From contig JAHZLQ010000068.1 of assembly GCA_022599775.1 (NCBI GenBank), forward strand, positions 186,001 through 250,000: a DNA stretch of 64,000 nt, written 5' to 3'. Within the stretch, counting starts at the first letter, position 1. Every line of letters begins with the position of its first letter. The position numbers and the translations under genes were made by a program. A model generated the notes under the pieces. The model was not told where the DNA came from, ran no database searches, and saw only the letters and a program-made list of their open reading frames with translations. Positions 43,940-51,155 of this stretch are shown piece by piece. The DNA is from Gammaproteobacteria bacterium. GTDB taxonomy: Bacteria; Pseudomonadota; Gammaproteobacteria; Nevskiales; Nevskiaceae.

Positions 43940-44923
43940 CTAGGCCCGCTGGCGGGCCGCGTCGGACGTTTCGGCGCGCGCGTAGCGCTGCGCCAGCACC
44001 GCGCACACCATCAGCTGCAATTGATGGAACAGCATCAGCGGCAGCACCATCATGCCGACATCCGGTGCCGCGAACAGCACCTTCGCCATCGGCACGCCGG
44101 TGGCCAGGCTCTTCTTCGACCCGCAGAACACGAAGCTGATTTCATCTTCGCGCTTGAAGCCGAGCGCGCGGGCACCGAAAGTCGTGCTCAGCATCACCAC
44201 ACTCAGCAGCAGAGCGCTGATCGCCAGCAGGCCGAGCAGTGCCGGACCATCGACCTTGGACCACAGACCTTCGACCACTGCCGCGGAAAACGCGGTGTAA
44301 ACCACCAGCAGGATCGAACCCTGGTCGACATACTTGAGCGCCGGAGCGCGACGCCTTACCCAGCCTCCGATCCAGCGCCGCGCGGCCTGTCCGGCGATGA
44401 ACGGCAGCAACAACTGCACCAGGATGCTGCCGATCGCGTCGGTGGATATCGCACCCGAGCCCTGAGCCACGAACAGGCCGACCAGCAGCGGTGTGACGAA
44501 CATGCCCAGTATGTTCGACGCCGAGGCGCCACACACCGACGCCGCCACATTGCCGCGCGCCATCGCGGTGAAGGCGATCGAAGACTGCACCGTTGACGGC
44601 AGCATGCACAGGAACAGCACGCCGGTATAAAGCGTATCGCCGACCCAGGGGGCCAACAGCGGACGCGCCGCCAAGCCCAGCACGGGAAACAGTATGAAGG
44701 TGACCGACAGCGTCGTCAGATGCAGACGCCAATGCGTGAAGCCGGCAACAACCGCTTCCCGCGACAGCTTCGCACCGTGCAGAAAGAACAGCACGGCGAT
44801 CGCCACATGCGTCAGCACACCGAGCATCGCCGCCACATCGCCGCGACACGGCAGCAGGCTGGCCAGGGCTACCGTGCTCAGCAAGGCGATCACGTAGGTA
44901 TCGGGCAGCAGCTTTCGGAGCAT
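43940..44923 (-). CDS. Bile acid:sodium symporter-like (SBF-like) transporter
   Basis: 327 residues from the ATG at 44923 (a TTG at 44938 is possible). About ten transmembrane segments. Landmarks: LLPDTYVIALLSTVALASLLP, LFFLHGAKLSREAVVAGFTHWRLHLTT, LFLCMLPSTVQSSIAFTAMARGNVAASVCGASASN (crossover motif) and FVFCGSKKSLATGVPMAKVLF, the second crossover. This matches the SBF-like branch related to yeast Rch1 and plant BASS-like carriers. Substrate unknown; probably Na+-coupled. Convergent with DUF1840. Confidence 0.92.
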   Translation of the reverse strand: MLRKLLPDTYVIALLSTVALASLLPCRGDVAAMLGVLTHVAIAVLFFLHGAKLSREAVVAGFTHWRLHLTTLSVTFILFPVLGLAARPLLAPWVGDTLYTGVLFLCMLPSTVQSSIAFTAMARGNVAASVCGASASNILGMFVTPLLVGLFVAQGSGAISTDAIGSILVQLLLPFIAGQAARRWIGGWVRRRAPALKYVDQGSILLVVYTAFSAAVVEGLWSKVDGPALLGLLAISALLLSVVMLSTTFGARALGFKREDEISFVFCGSKKSLATGVPMAKVLFAAPDVGMMVLPLMLFHQLQLMVCAVLAQRYARAETSDAARQRA

Positions 44924-44953
44924 CAGGGAATCGGGCAATCGACAGGACCGATA

Positions 44954-45097
44954 TTAACGTGAATCTCGCGCAGCGAGTCCGCTGCCCCTCGCCCACGACG
45001 TGGGAGAGGGGAGGACCGCCCGCGGAGCGGGTGGTGGGGTGAGGGCGGCCTGCCTGGCGCAGGATTCATTTTCCGGGGTGCCTCCGCCGGCATGGCC
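44954..45097. repeat. REP-like intergenic repeat, copy B
   Basis: First of two imperfect direct copies that both begin TTAACGTGAAT. It contains a strong hairpin (CCCCTCGCCCA / TGGGAGAGGGG, 44985-45011), the stretch GACCGCCCGCGGAGCGGGTG, and an internal element CGGCCTGCC...GGCATGGCCG (45046-45098) with the same GCAGG-ATTCATT-CGGGGTGCC core as the element at 1464-1519. It lies upstream of the SBF-like gene in a 383-base gap without genes. The CCCTC...GGGAGAGGG form is typical of dispersed bacterial intergenic repeats. Confidence 0.75.
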
Positions 45098-45098
45098 G

Positions 45099-45211
45099 TT
45101 AACGTGAATCGCGCGTCGCATGATGCCGGCCGACCCTCGCCCGCTTGCGGGAGAAGGGGGAAACGGCCAGGCAGCAGGTTCATTCTGCCGGGTGCGCTTG
45201 CGGCAGGGCCG
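45099..45211. repeat. REP-like intergenic repeat, copy C
   Basis: Second copy, starting TTAACGTGAAT immediately after copy B. Its hairpin CCCTCGCCCGC-TT-GCGGGAGAAGGGGG spans 45134-45160, and the element CGGCC...GGCCG at 45164-45211 carries GCAGG-TTCATT-CGGGTGC. It is about 30 bases shorter than copy B. It ends 95 bases before the glutathione transferase gene, whose promoter must lie in the remaining gap. Confidence 0.75.
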
Positions 45212-45306
45212 CTAGTATCGTATCGGCCTGCAAATGAAAGCGGCGACGCAGCCCGGTCGGCTCCATAGCCGCTATCATCACGGCGCCGCAATTCCCGGGA
45301 AGCCGC

Positions 45307-45924
45307 ATGTATACCGTTTACGGAATGTCCAGCTCAGGCAACTGCCACAAGCTGCGACTGCTGCTCGATCATCTGGGCTTGCCGTTTCGCTGGCAGGAAG
45401 TGGACATCACCACCGGTGCCAGCCGCCAGCCGGACTTCCTTGCACTCAATGCAAACGGCCGGGTACCGGTGCTGCAACTGGACAATGGAGAAACGCTCGC
45501 CGAATCCAACGCCATCCTCTGCTTCCTTGCCGAGGACACGCGGCTATGGCCCGGCCCGCGGTTGGCGCGCGCACGGACCCTGCAATGGCTGTTCTTCGAA
45601 CAGTACAGCCATGAGCCCTATATCGCGGTGGCCCGCTACATCTGCGGATTTCTTCCGCCGGATCACGAACGGCGGGCAGAACTGCCCAAACTGCACGAGC
45701 GCGGCAGGCAGGCGCTGGCGGTGATGGAACAGCACCTGAGCGGGCGTCAGTTTTTCGTCGAAGACCGCTTCGGCATCGCCGATATCGCCTTGTACGCCTA
45801 TACCCATGCGGCGGCCGACGGTGGGTTCACACTCGAACCGTATCCCTCCATCCGGGCCTGGCTGGATCGCGTCGCCGAGCAGCGAGGCCACTCCCCGATG
45901 GCCCGACCGCCGCGACTTTCGTAA
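45307..45924 (+). CDS. Glutathione S-transferase family protein
   Basis: 205 residues. N-terminal thioredoxin-like domain: MYTVYGMSSSGNCHKLRLLLDHLGLPF with the Ser/Cys cluster at the catalytic position, NANGRVPVLQLDNGETLAESNAILCFLAE with the GSH-contacting VPVL and ES motif. Helical C-terminal domain: FFVEDRFGIADIALYAYTHAA with the capping Asp and PSIRAWLDRVAEQRG. Cytoplasmic; conjugation or peroxidase substrates unknown. Confidence 0.94.
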   Translation: MYTVYGMSSSGNCHKLRLLLDHLGLPFRWQEVDITTGASRQPDFLALNANGRVPVLQLDNGETLAESNAILCFLAEDTRLWPGPRLARARTLQWLFFEQYSHEPYIAVARYICGFLPPDHERRAELPKLHERGRQALAVMEQHLSGRQFFVEDRFGIADIALYAYTHAAADGGFTLEPYPSIRAWLDRVAEQRGHSPMARPPRLS

Positions 45925-45953
45925 GAACACTGTCGCAGCGGCCGCCCTGCTGA

Positions 45954-46184
45954 CTACCGCTGCGCCAGCGTCTGCTTGAAGCGCTCGAGTTCGCCAGGGC
46001 TGATGCAACCGTTGCGATCGGTATCGATCTGATCGAACTGCAAGCGATCATCCAGGCGCTGGCTGATGCGCTCACGCGCCATGCTGCCGCAACCGGACAG
46101 CGCGCTCATGCCTATGCCAATTGCCGCGACGGCAACCAGGGTTCGGTAACGGCTTGCGCTCGAAGTGAGGATCGGGAATGTCAC
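45954..46184 (-). CDS. Small EF-hand lipoprotein
   Basis: 76 residues from a GTG at 46184, with AAGGAG nine bases upstream. Lipoprotein signal: LVAVAAIGIGMSALSGC with lipid-attachment Cys 32. A single EF-hand loop D54-T-D-R-N-G-C-I-S-P-G-E65 fits the calcium-binding pattern (positions 1, 3, 5, 12), with an unusual Cys at loop position 7. A helix LERFKQTLAQR follows. Probably a periplasmic or outer-membrane calcium-responsive protein; role unknown. Convergent with the GST gene. Confidence 0.8.
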   Translation of the reverse strand: MTFPILTSSASRYRTLVAVAAIGIGMSALSGCGSMARERISQRLDDRLQFDQIDTDRNGCISPGELERFKQTLAQR

Positions 46185-46287
46185 GGCAGTGCTCCTTCAG
46201 GGTCGAAAGCACTGGTAACGCAAGCCAAGTCCATCGCGCCGACGGTTCACGAGGCCGGTTTCGTAAGTTTCTGTGAACTCCAAACGA

Positions 46288-46322
46288 ACAAGGCCGCAGC
46301 GGATTCTCCGCGGCGGCCTTGT
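46288..46322 (-). terminator. Terminator of the rpsP-rimM-trmD-rplS operon
   Basis: Ten-base stem ACAAGGCCGC / GCGGCCTTGT with a further inner GCGG/CCGC stem, 56 bases beyond the rplS stop in the minus direction and followed on that strand by TCGTTTGG. Strong hairpin, modest T tract. Confidence 0.8.
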
Positions 46323-46377
46323 CCTGCGTGATGGACCGATGCCCGTCAGACGGACACCGGCACCGCCCGCCCTGTTT

Positions 46378-46725
46378 TCAGCCCAGCTTTTCCTTGATGC
46401 GCGCAGCCTTGCCGGTGCGATCACGCAGGTAATAGAGCTTGGCGCGGGCGACGGCGCCGCGACGCTTCACGGTGATCTCGGCCAGCTGCGGGCTGTAGGT
46501 CTGGAACACACGTTCCACCCCTTCGCCATGCGACATCTTGCGTACCGTGAACGCCGAGTGCAGGCCCCGGCTGCGCTTGGCGATGACCACGCCCTCGAAG
46601 GCCTGGAGGCGCTCACGCTCGCCTTCCTTGACCTTGACCTTCACCTCGACGGTGTCGCCCGCGCGGAAATCCGGGACGGTCTTGGACATCTGTTCCGCTT
46701 CGATCTGCTCGATGATCTTGCTCAT
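46378..46725 (-). CDS. rplS: 50S ribosomal protein L19
   Basis: 115 residues, the usual length. Contains [65 protein letters not shown] and [26 protein letters not shown], the complete L19 pattern. Located at the 30S-50S interface. Last gene of the rpsP operon, 11 bases after trmD, followed by a terminator hairpin. Confidence 0.99.
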   Translation of the reverse strand: MSKIIEQIEAEQMSKTVPDFRAGDTVEVKVKVKEGERERLQAFEGVVIAKRSRGLHSAFTVRKMSHGEGVERVFQTYSPQLAEITVKRRGAVARAKLYYLRDRTGKAARIKEKLG

Positions 46726-46736
46726 GGCTTCGCCTT

Positions 46737-47474
46737 TTACTCTTCCCGCTGCGCGATGAATTCCCGCAGCAGTTGTTTCGAATCTTCGTCAAGTTCCAGG
46801 CCGTCCAACAGGTCCGGCCGCTTCAACCACGTCGCGCCGAGGGCGCGTTTGCGGCGCCAGCGCGCTATCCGCGCATGGTCGCCCGACAACAATACTTCCG
46901 GAACCTCCGCCTCGCGCCATTGTTCGGGCCTCGAATAATGCGGGTGGTCCAGAAGTCCCGCCGAGAACGAATCGAACTCGGCCGAATCCTCGTGTCCCAG
47001 CACCCCCGGCAACAACCGGGCGATGCCGTCGATCACGGCCATGGCCGCGATCTCGCCGCCGGACAGCACAAAGTCGCCCAGCGATACCTCCAGATCGACC
47101 TCCGCCGTCAGCAGGCGTTCGTCGATCCCCTCATAGCGGCCGCAGACCATGATGATCGCTGGCTGCTCCGCCAGCCGGCGCAACAGCGCCTGGCTCAGCG
47201 GCTGGCCCTGCGGGCTCAGGCTCAGCACTTGAGCCGCTCCGAGCTGCGTCCTGGACGCGGCAATCGCCGCCGCCAGCGCCTCGGCCTGCATGACCATGCC
47301 GGGTCCACCGCCGTAAGGGCGATCATCGACCCGGCGATGACGGTTTCCGCTGTAGTCGCGCGGATTGCGCGTACCCAGTTGCAGATGACCGCCCTCAACC
47401 GCAATTCTCGGCACACCGTAGCGCGTGATCTGTTCCACGAACTCCGGGAACAGCGTCAGCACTTCGATCTTCAT
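46737..47474 (-). CDS. trmD: tRNA (guanine-N1)-methyltransferase TrmD
   Basis: 245-residue SPOUT methyltransferase forming m1G37 in tRNAs. [21 protein letters not shown] at the N-terminus, [75 protein letters not shown] (trefoil knot and SAM site) and the C-terminal [26 protein letters not shown] are all present. Lies 14 bases after rimM in the ribosomal operon. Confidence 0.99.
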   Translation of the reverse strand: MKIEVLTLFPEFVEQITRYGVPRIAVEGGHLQLGTRNPRDYSGNRHRRVDDRPYGGGPGMVMQAEALAAAIAASRTQLGAAQVLSLSPQGQPLSQALLRRLAEQPAIIMVCGRYEGIDERLLTAEVDLEVSLGDFVLSGGEIAAMAVIDGIARLLPGVLGHEDSAEFDSFSAGLLDHPHYSRPEQWREAEVPEVLLSGDHARIARWRRKRALGATWLKRPDLLDGLELDEDSKQLLREFIAQREE

Positions 47475-47488
47475 CCCTGTGGCCCCGC

Positions 47489-47968
47489 TCAGTATTCCGG
47501 CGACCAGTCAACGATGATCCGCCCTTGCCCGATGTCGATCGACTTCACGATCGGCCCGCGCACCAGCGGTACCAGATGCTGCCTTTCATCGCCTCGGATC
47601 ACGAGCACGTCCTGCACGCCGTTCTCCAACAACGATTCGACCGACCCAAGAGGCTGGCCGTCTTCGCAAACCACTTCGAGTCCGATCAGGTCGGCCCAGT
47701 AGACCGCCCCTGGCTCGGGCTCGGGAAGCGCGCTCCGCGGAACCTGGATTTCGGCGCCGATCATGGCCGCCGCAGCGTCCCGATCAGCAATGCCGGCCAG
47801 ACTCACGATGAAACCGGGACCGTGTTCCTGCGCTTCGTCGATCGTCCAGACCGTGCCGCCGATGTTCCAGGGCGCGTACTCGAAAATGTTGTCCGCGGGC
47901 CTGGTGAATGACTGGATGCGAACCCAGCCCTTCACGCCGAACACGCCAGCGACGCGACCCAGCGTCAC
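47489..47968 (-). CDS. rimM: Ribosome maturation factor RimM
   Basis: About 159 residues from the GTG at 47968: VTLGRVAGVFGVKGWVRIQSFTRP, then a PRC-barrel half with YWADLIGLEVVCEDGQPLGSVESLLENGVQDVLVI and PLVRGPIVKSIDIGQGRIIVDW. Assists 30S assembly by binding S19. There is no in-frame ATG near the expected start. A CTG at 47992, inside the end of rpsP and six bases after GGAGG, would give 167 residues, closer to the usual ~170. The start is therefore uncertain; the gene itself is not. Confidence 0.93.
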   Translation of the reverse strand: MTLGRVAGVFGVKGWVRIQSFTRPADNIFEYAPWNIGGTVWTIDEAQEHGPGFIVSLAGIADRDAAAAMIGAEIQVPRSALPEPEPGAVYWADLIGLEVVCEDGQPLGSVESLLENGVQDVLVIRGDERQHLVPLVRGPIVKSIDIGQGRIIVDWSPEY

Positions 47969-47984
47969 CTGACGCTGTTCAGAC

Positions 47985-48245
47985 TCAGGCAGCGGCCGCC
48001 TCCGGCTTCGGAGCGATCTTGACCAGATACTCGACCCGCTCGGACACCTGGGCACCGTTGCCGCGCCAATGCGCGAGACGCTCCAGATCGACCAGCAGCT
48101 TCTGTTCCTGACCCGAGGCGTTCGGGTTGTAATACCCGAGGCGCTCGAGGAAACGACCGTCACGCCGGCTACGGCTGTCGGTCGCAATGATGTGATAGTA
48201 CGGACGCTTCTTGGCGCCGGTACGCGCGAGACGAATCTTGACCAT
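47985..48245 (-). CDS. rpsP: 30S ribosomal protein S16
   Basis: 86 residues: [41 protein letters not shown] and [22 protein letters not shown], a complete S16. First gene of rpsP-rimM-trmD-rplS. No good Shine-Dalgarno sequence lies directly before the ATG; the leader is AT-rich there (TTTTCGAAAAATCTT). In E. coli ffh lies immediately upstream of rpsP; here a six-gene operon separates them. Confidence 0.99.
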   Translation of the reverse strand: MVKIRLARTGAKKRPYYHIIATDSRSRRDGRFLERLGYYNPNASGQEQKLLVDLERLAHWRGNGAQVSERVEYLVKIAPKPEAAAA

Positions 48246-48297
48246 AAGATTTTTCGAAAATCCACAATGCGGCCGTGGGGCCGCCGAAAGGCCGCGT

Positions 48298-48326
48298 ATT
48301 GTAGCGATTTCGAAGCAAAAGGAAAG
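48298..48326 (-). promoter_or_regulatory. Probable promoter of the rpsP operon
   Basis: On the minus strand TACAAT (48303-48298) is a good -10 hexamer, 53 bases before the rpsP start. The hexamer 17 bases further upstream (CTTTCC, 48326-48321) is a poor -35. The leader holds a GC-rich stem (GGCC-TTTCGGC-GGCC) that might act as a control hairpin. The operon needs its own promoter because ffh is far away. Confidence 0.4.
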
Positions 48327-48342
48327 GCTTGCAGCGAATCCG

Positions 48343-49269
48343 TCAGATGACCGGTGCATTGCCGCGTTCGATGCGGCCATCAGGATGCACCGCCAGCCAC
48401 GGCAAACCCAGCGATTCCAGCCATTTCCGGCCGTCTTCGATACCTTTGAGCAAGGCGGTCGTGGTCGCCGTGCCGGCAATCAGACACTGGCCGGCGAGCA
48501 CCGAAACGCTGGCGTAACCTTGTACCGGCCAACCGTCGTGCGGGTCGAGCAGATGACTGTAGCGCTGCCCGCGAAACTCGAAACTTCGCTCGTAGTCTCC
48601 GCTGGTCGCGATCGCACCGCGCTCCAGCGCCAGTGAGGCAATCGCGCGCGTCGCTTGCGCCGGGTCGCGAATGCCGATGCGCCATGCCCGGCCGTCGGGC
48701 TGCGGCCCCAGCAGACGGACATCGCCCCCCAGATCGACGATGCCGCTGACGATGCCGGCCTGAAGCCCGATACCGGCTGCGCTGTCGGCCGCGTACTCCT
48801 TGCCGAAGCCGCCGAAGTCCAGCTCCATGCCGGGCAACGGCAGGCTCAGACGGGGCCGCTGCCAGTGCAAGCGCTGCCACCCGATGTTCGGCAGCAGCGC
48901 ACTGACCGCCTCGGCGGCGGGGACGATCCGGTCCCGGAAATTCCAGACTCTGCGCAACACGCCGGCCGTGGGATCGAACTTGCCGTCACTTTCCCGCCAG
49001 GCCGCCGCTGCATAGTCGAGCAGCGCCGCGGTTTCATCGTCGACGACAACACCACGCTCATCACCGGCCGAACGGTTGATGCGTGAGAGCACGCTGTCGT
49101 CGCGATAACGGGAGTACTTGGCCTCGATGCGCAGCACCTCGTCGCGCATCCGCTCGCAGACCTGCCGCGCATGCGCCGCGTCCGCATGGAACACCTGAAT
49201 CCGGCAGGGGCAGGCCATGGCGCGAAACTCGCGCGACGCACCTACAAAATCCTCAGAGGCGGAAGTCAA
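48343..49269 (-). CDS. apbE: FAD:protein FMN transferase ApbE
   Basis: 308 residues from a TTG at 49269 overlapping the DUF3570 gene by 17 bases (an ATG at 49218 looks too short). Flavin transferase attaching FMN covalently to Thr/Ser of exported proteins. Motifs: [89 protein letters not shown] and [18 protein letters not shown] (Mg-binding DxxxT-like end). Last gene of a six-gene overlapping operon; likely modifies a product of that operon. No clear signal peptide. Confidence 0.93.
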   Translation of the reverse strand: MTSASEDFVGASREFRAMACPCRIQVFHADAAHARQVCERMRDEVLRIEAKYSRYRDDSVLSRINRSAGDERGVVVDDETAALLDYAAAAWRESDGKFDPTAGVLRRVWNFRDRIVPAAEAVSALLPNIGWQRLHWQRPRLSLPLPGMELDFGGFGKEYAADSAAGIGLQAGIVSGIVDLGGDVRLLGPQPDGRAWRIGIRDPAQATRAIASLALERGAIATSGDYERSFEFRGQRYSHLLDPHDGWPVQGYASVSVLAGQCLIAGTATTTALLKGIEDGRKWLESLGLPWLAVHPDGRIERGNAPVI

Positions 49270-50431
49270 AGCCCAGGGTCATCATCGTGAAGTCGACCAA
49301 GCCGGGGTTTTCGACCTGAACGTCGCCAGCGGCAGTGTCGGCGCTGGCTTCGTAGTGTTCCAACGACAACCGCAACGCCTGCTCGCCGAAGCGCCAGCTC
49401 AGGTCCAGACCCATGGTCACGGCGCCGTATGGCGACAGGCGATAGTCGCTGGAGTAGTAACCGTCATCGCGCTCGGCCAGGAAATAGGGCTGGTAGAACT
49501 TGGCCTGACTCTGGCTGTACCAGCGCAGGTGCGGCGCCAGACTCAAGCGCGTGCCGAAGTCCTTGTGCAGTGCGAAGTCCACGGTATGCGAGCGTATGCC
49601 CCAGGAATCGTCGAAGTAACGGTAGTCGAGGTGCAGCGACGAGGCCCAGGCGGTGATGCGGTAGCGCAGGCGGGTGCTCCAGGCAAGTTCGTTTCGCGCA
49701 TCGGGACGTGCATCGGGCCGGATTTCACCGGCGACGTAGGCCAGCTTGTAGGGATCGGACAAATAGCCGCTGGAACGCGACAGGCTCAGACCGGTCTGGA
49801 CGACGGTGAGCGGATTCAGAATGTAGGTGAAGCCCAGCACCGCGTCGTAGCTGGACTTGTCCTCGGACACCGGCCGCTGCGGATAGCGGGTACTGCCGCC
49901 ATCGGTGGGTTCGATCCGATCGCGCGAGCTGCCCGCGCCCAGCGACAGGGAGCTTTGCTTGCCGGGCAGTTCGAAGTGCCCGTCGACACCCAGATTGATC
50001 GAGCTGTAGTCGTCTTCCACGGATCCGCCGAGCGACACGGCGTACTCCCGCCCCTCGCCGTAGCTGCGCAGATCCAGGCCCAGGCTGCCGCGCGCCTCGT
50101 CGATCGTCGCGCCCGACATGATCTGAACCGGCTCGCCGTTCTCATCGGGTTCGATGAACCACGGCGAGGCGCCGGACAGGGTTTCGTACTGACCGTCGAT
50201 GGTCAGTCGGGATCGTTCGAGTATGGGGGTGCCGTAGCGCAGCTGCCAGATGTCGATATCGAAGCGCGACTGCTCGGGTTGAGCCGCCGGCAGATCGCCT
50301 TCGCCATAGCTGCTGTAGCGCACCGACAGTTGCTGCGCCTCGTCGCGAAACTGCGCCGAGGCCTGGACTGCCGGCAGGGCCAGGGCGGCGGCAGTCAGCG
50401 CAGCGAGCCGGCGCCCACGCTCGGCCGCCAT
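49253..50431 (-). CDS. DUF3570 putative outer-membrane beta-barrel protein
   Basis: 392 residues from the ATG at 50431, coupled by ATGA to the DUF4266 gene. Signal peptide LAALTAAALALPAVQASAQ. The rest alternates polar and aromatic/hydrophobic residues (DIDIWQLRYGTPIL, TGLSLSRSSGYLSDPYKLAYV, WSTRLRYRITAWASSLHLDYRYFDDSWG) and ends [10 protein letters not shown], as in outer-membrane barrels. DUF3570 proteins typically sit beside DUF4266 and ApbE genes. Residues 103-110 include S106-G-A-T109, the tetrapeptide ApbE flavinylates in NqrC/RnfG-type proteins; L85-S-G-A-S is a near copy. Function unknown. Confidence 0.88.
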   Translation of the reverse strand: MAAERGRRLAALTAAALALPAVQASAQFRDEAQQLSVRYSSYGEGDLPAAQPEQSRFDIDIWQLRYGTPILERSRLTIDGQYETLSGASPWFIEPDENGEPVQIMSGATIDEARGSLGLDLRSYGEGREYAVSLGGSVEDDYSSINLGVDGHFELPGKQSSLSLGAGSSRDRIEPTDGGSTRYPQRPVSEDKSSYDAVLGFTYILNPLTVVQTGLSLSRSSGYLSDPYKLAYVAGEIRPDARPDARNELAWSTRLRYRITAWASSLHLDYRYFDDSWGIRSHTVDFALHKDFGTRLSLAPHLRWYSQSQAKFYQPYFLAERDDGYYSSDYRLSPYGAVTMGLDLSWRFGEQALRLSLEHYEASADTAAGDVQVENPGLVDFTMMTLGFDFRL

Positions 50432-50646
50432 CAGTTGCAGCCGCAACCGCCGCCGGCCAGGCCGATGCGGCCGCTGGAGGCTTCCTTGCTGTCGTAAACG
50501 TGCGAGTTCAATGCGGCCTTCATCGGGTCCGGGTCCCAGGCCATCGAGGCCTGCGCCAGTTCGCCGCGTTGCCAGGGTTGAACGGTACTGCAAGCAGGCA
50601 GGAACACACTGCCGAGCAACATCAAGGAAATCAGTCGGCGATTCAC
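50431..50646 (-). CDS. DUF4266 small lipoprotein
   Basis: 71 residues from a GTG at 50646 that overlaps the TlpA stop. Lipobox VFLPAC (Cys 19). Conserved DUF4266 text: VQPWQRGELAQASMAWDPDPMKAALNSHVYDSKEASSGR, then a Gly/Cys tail GGGCGCN with two cysteines. These cysteines could carry a metal, haem or thiol exchange with the neighbouring TlpA protein; that is inference. Always found with DUF3570 genes as far as I know. Confidence 0.88.
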   Translation of the reverse strand: MNRRLISLMLLGSVFLPACSTVQPWQRGELAQASMAWDPDPMKAALNSHVYDSKEASSGRIGLAGGGCGCN

Positions 50647-51155
50647 GGCGTGTCCTTCAAGGAGTCGAGCAATAACGTACGCAGGCGCGCCTGGTCGCCG
50701 TCGCGATAACCGGAATGCACCTGCGAGACGCGGCCATCCGGGGCGATCAGATACGACGTCGGCATCGCCGGCAGCGCCCAGGATTCGGCGATGCTGCCGT
50801 CCGGGTTGCTGAGCACCGGATAGCTCACGGGATGTCGCTCCAGGAAGCGGCGCCCGAGGGCGGGATTACTGTCGAGATTGACGGCGAGAATCTCGAAGCG
50901 CTCGGCATCGTCGCCGCTCTTGAGTTCCTGCCGCAGTTCTTCGAGCGCCGGCAGCGACAGCTTGCAGGGGCCACACCAGGAGGCCCAGAAATCGACCAGC
51001 ACCCAGCGGCCTCGATAGTCGGCGAGCGACAGCGGCTGAGCGCCGATCAGCGCTGTGCCCGCGGCCGGTGGCGCGACGGCGCCCGCCGTCGCCGCCGCCA
51101 GCACGGACCCGCCGTGCAGCGCGCACAACATCCCCAGAATCCGCAGCACCTTCAT
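50643..51155 (-). CDS. TlpA-like periplasmic thioredoxin
   Basis: 170 residues. Signal peptide MKVLRILGMLCALHGGSVLA, then a TlpA/ResA-type thioredoxin fold with LSLADYRGRWVLVDFWASWCGPCKLSLPALEEL (active-site C61-G-P-C64), ILAVNLDSN and the cis-Pro region ALPAMPTSYLIAPDGRV. Expected to reduce or keep reduced cysteines of exported proteins, e.g. apocytochrome CxxCH or the Cys-rich DUF4266 tail. Start and stop overlap both neighbours by four bases. Confidence 0.94.
   Translation of the reverse strand: MKVLRILGMLCALHGGSVLAAATAGAVAPPAAGTALIGAQPLSLADYRGRWVLVDFWASWCGPCKLSLPALEELRQELKSGDDAERFEILAVNLDSNPALGRRFLERHPVSYPVLSNPDGSIAESWALPAMPTSYLIAPDGRVSQVHSGYRDGDQARLRTLLLDSLKDTP

Noticed and set aside
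44939..45306. CRISPR array
   Set aside because: Only two long imperfect copies with internal hairpins and no regular spacers; REP-like intergenic repeats explain it.
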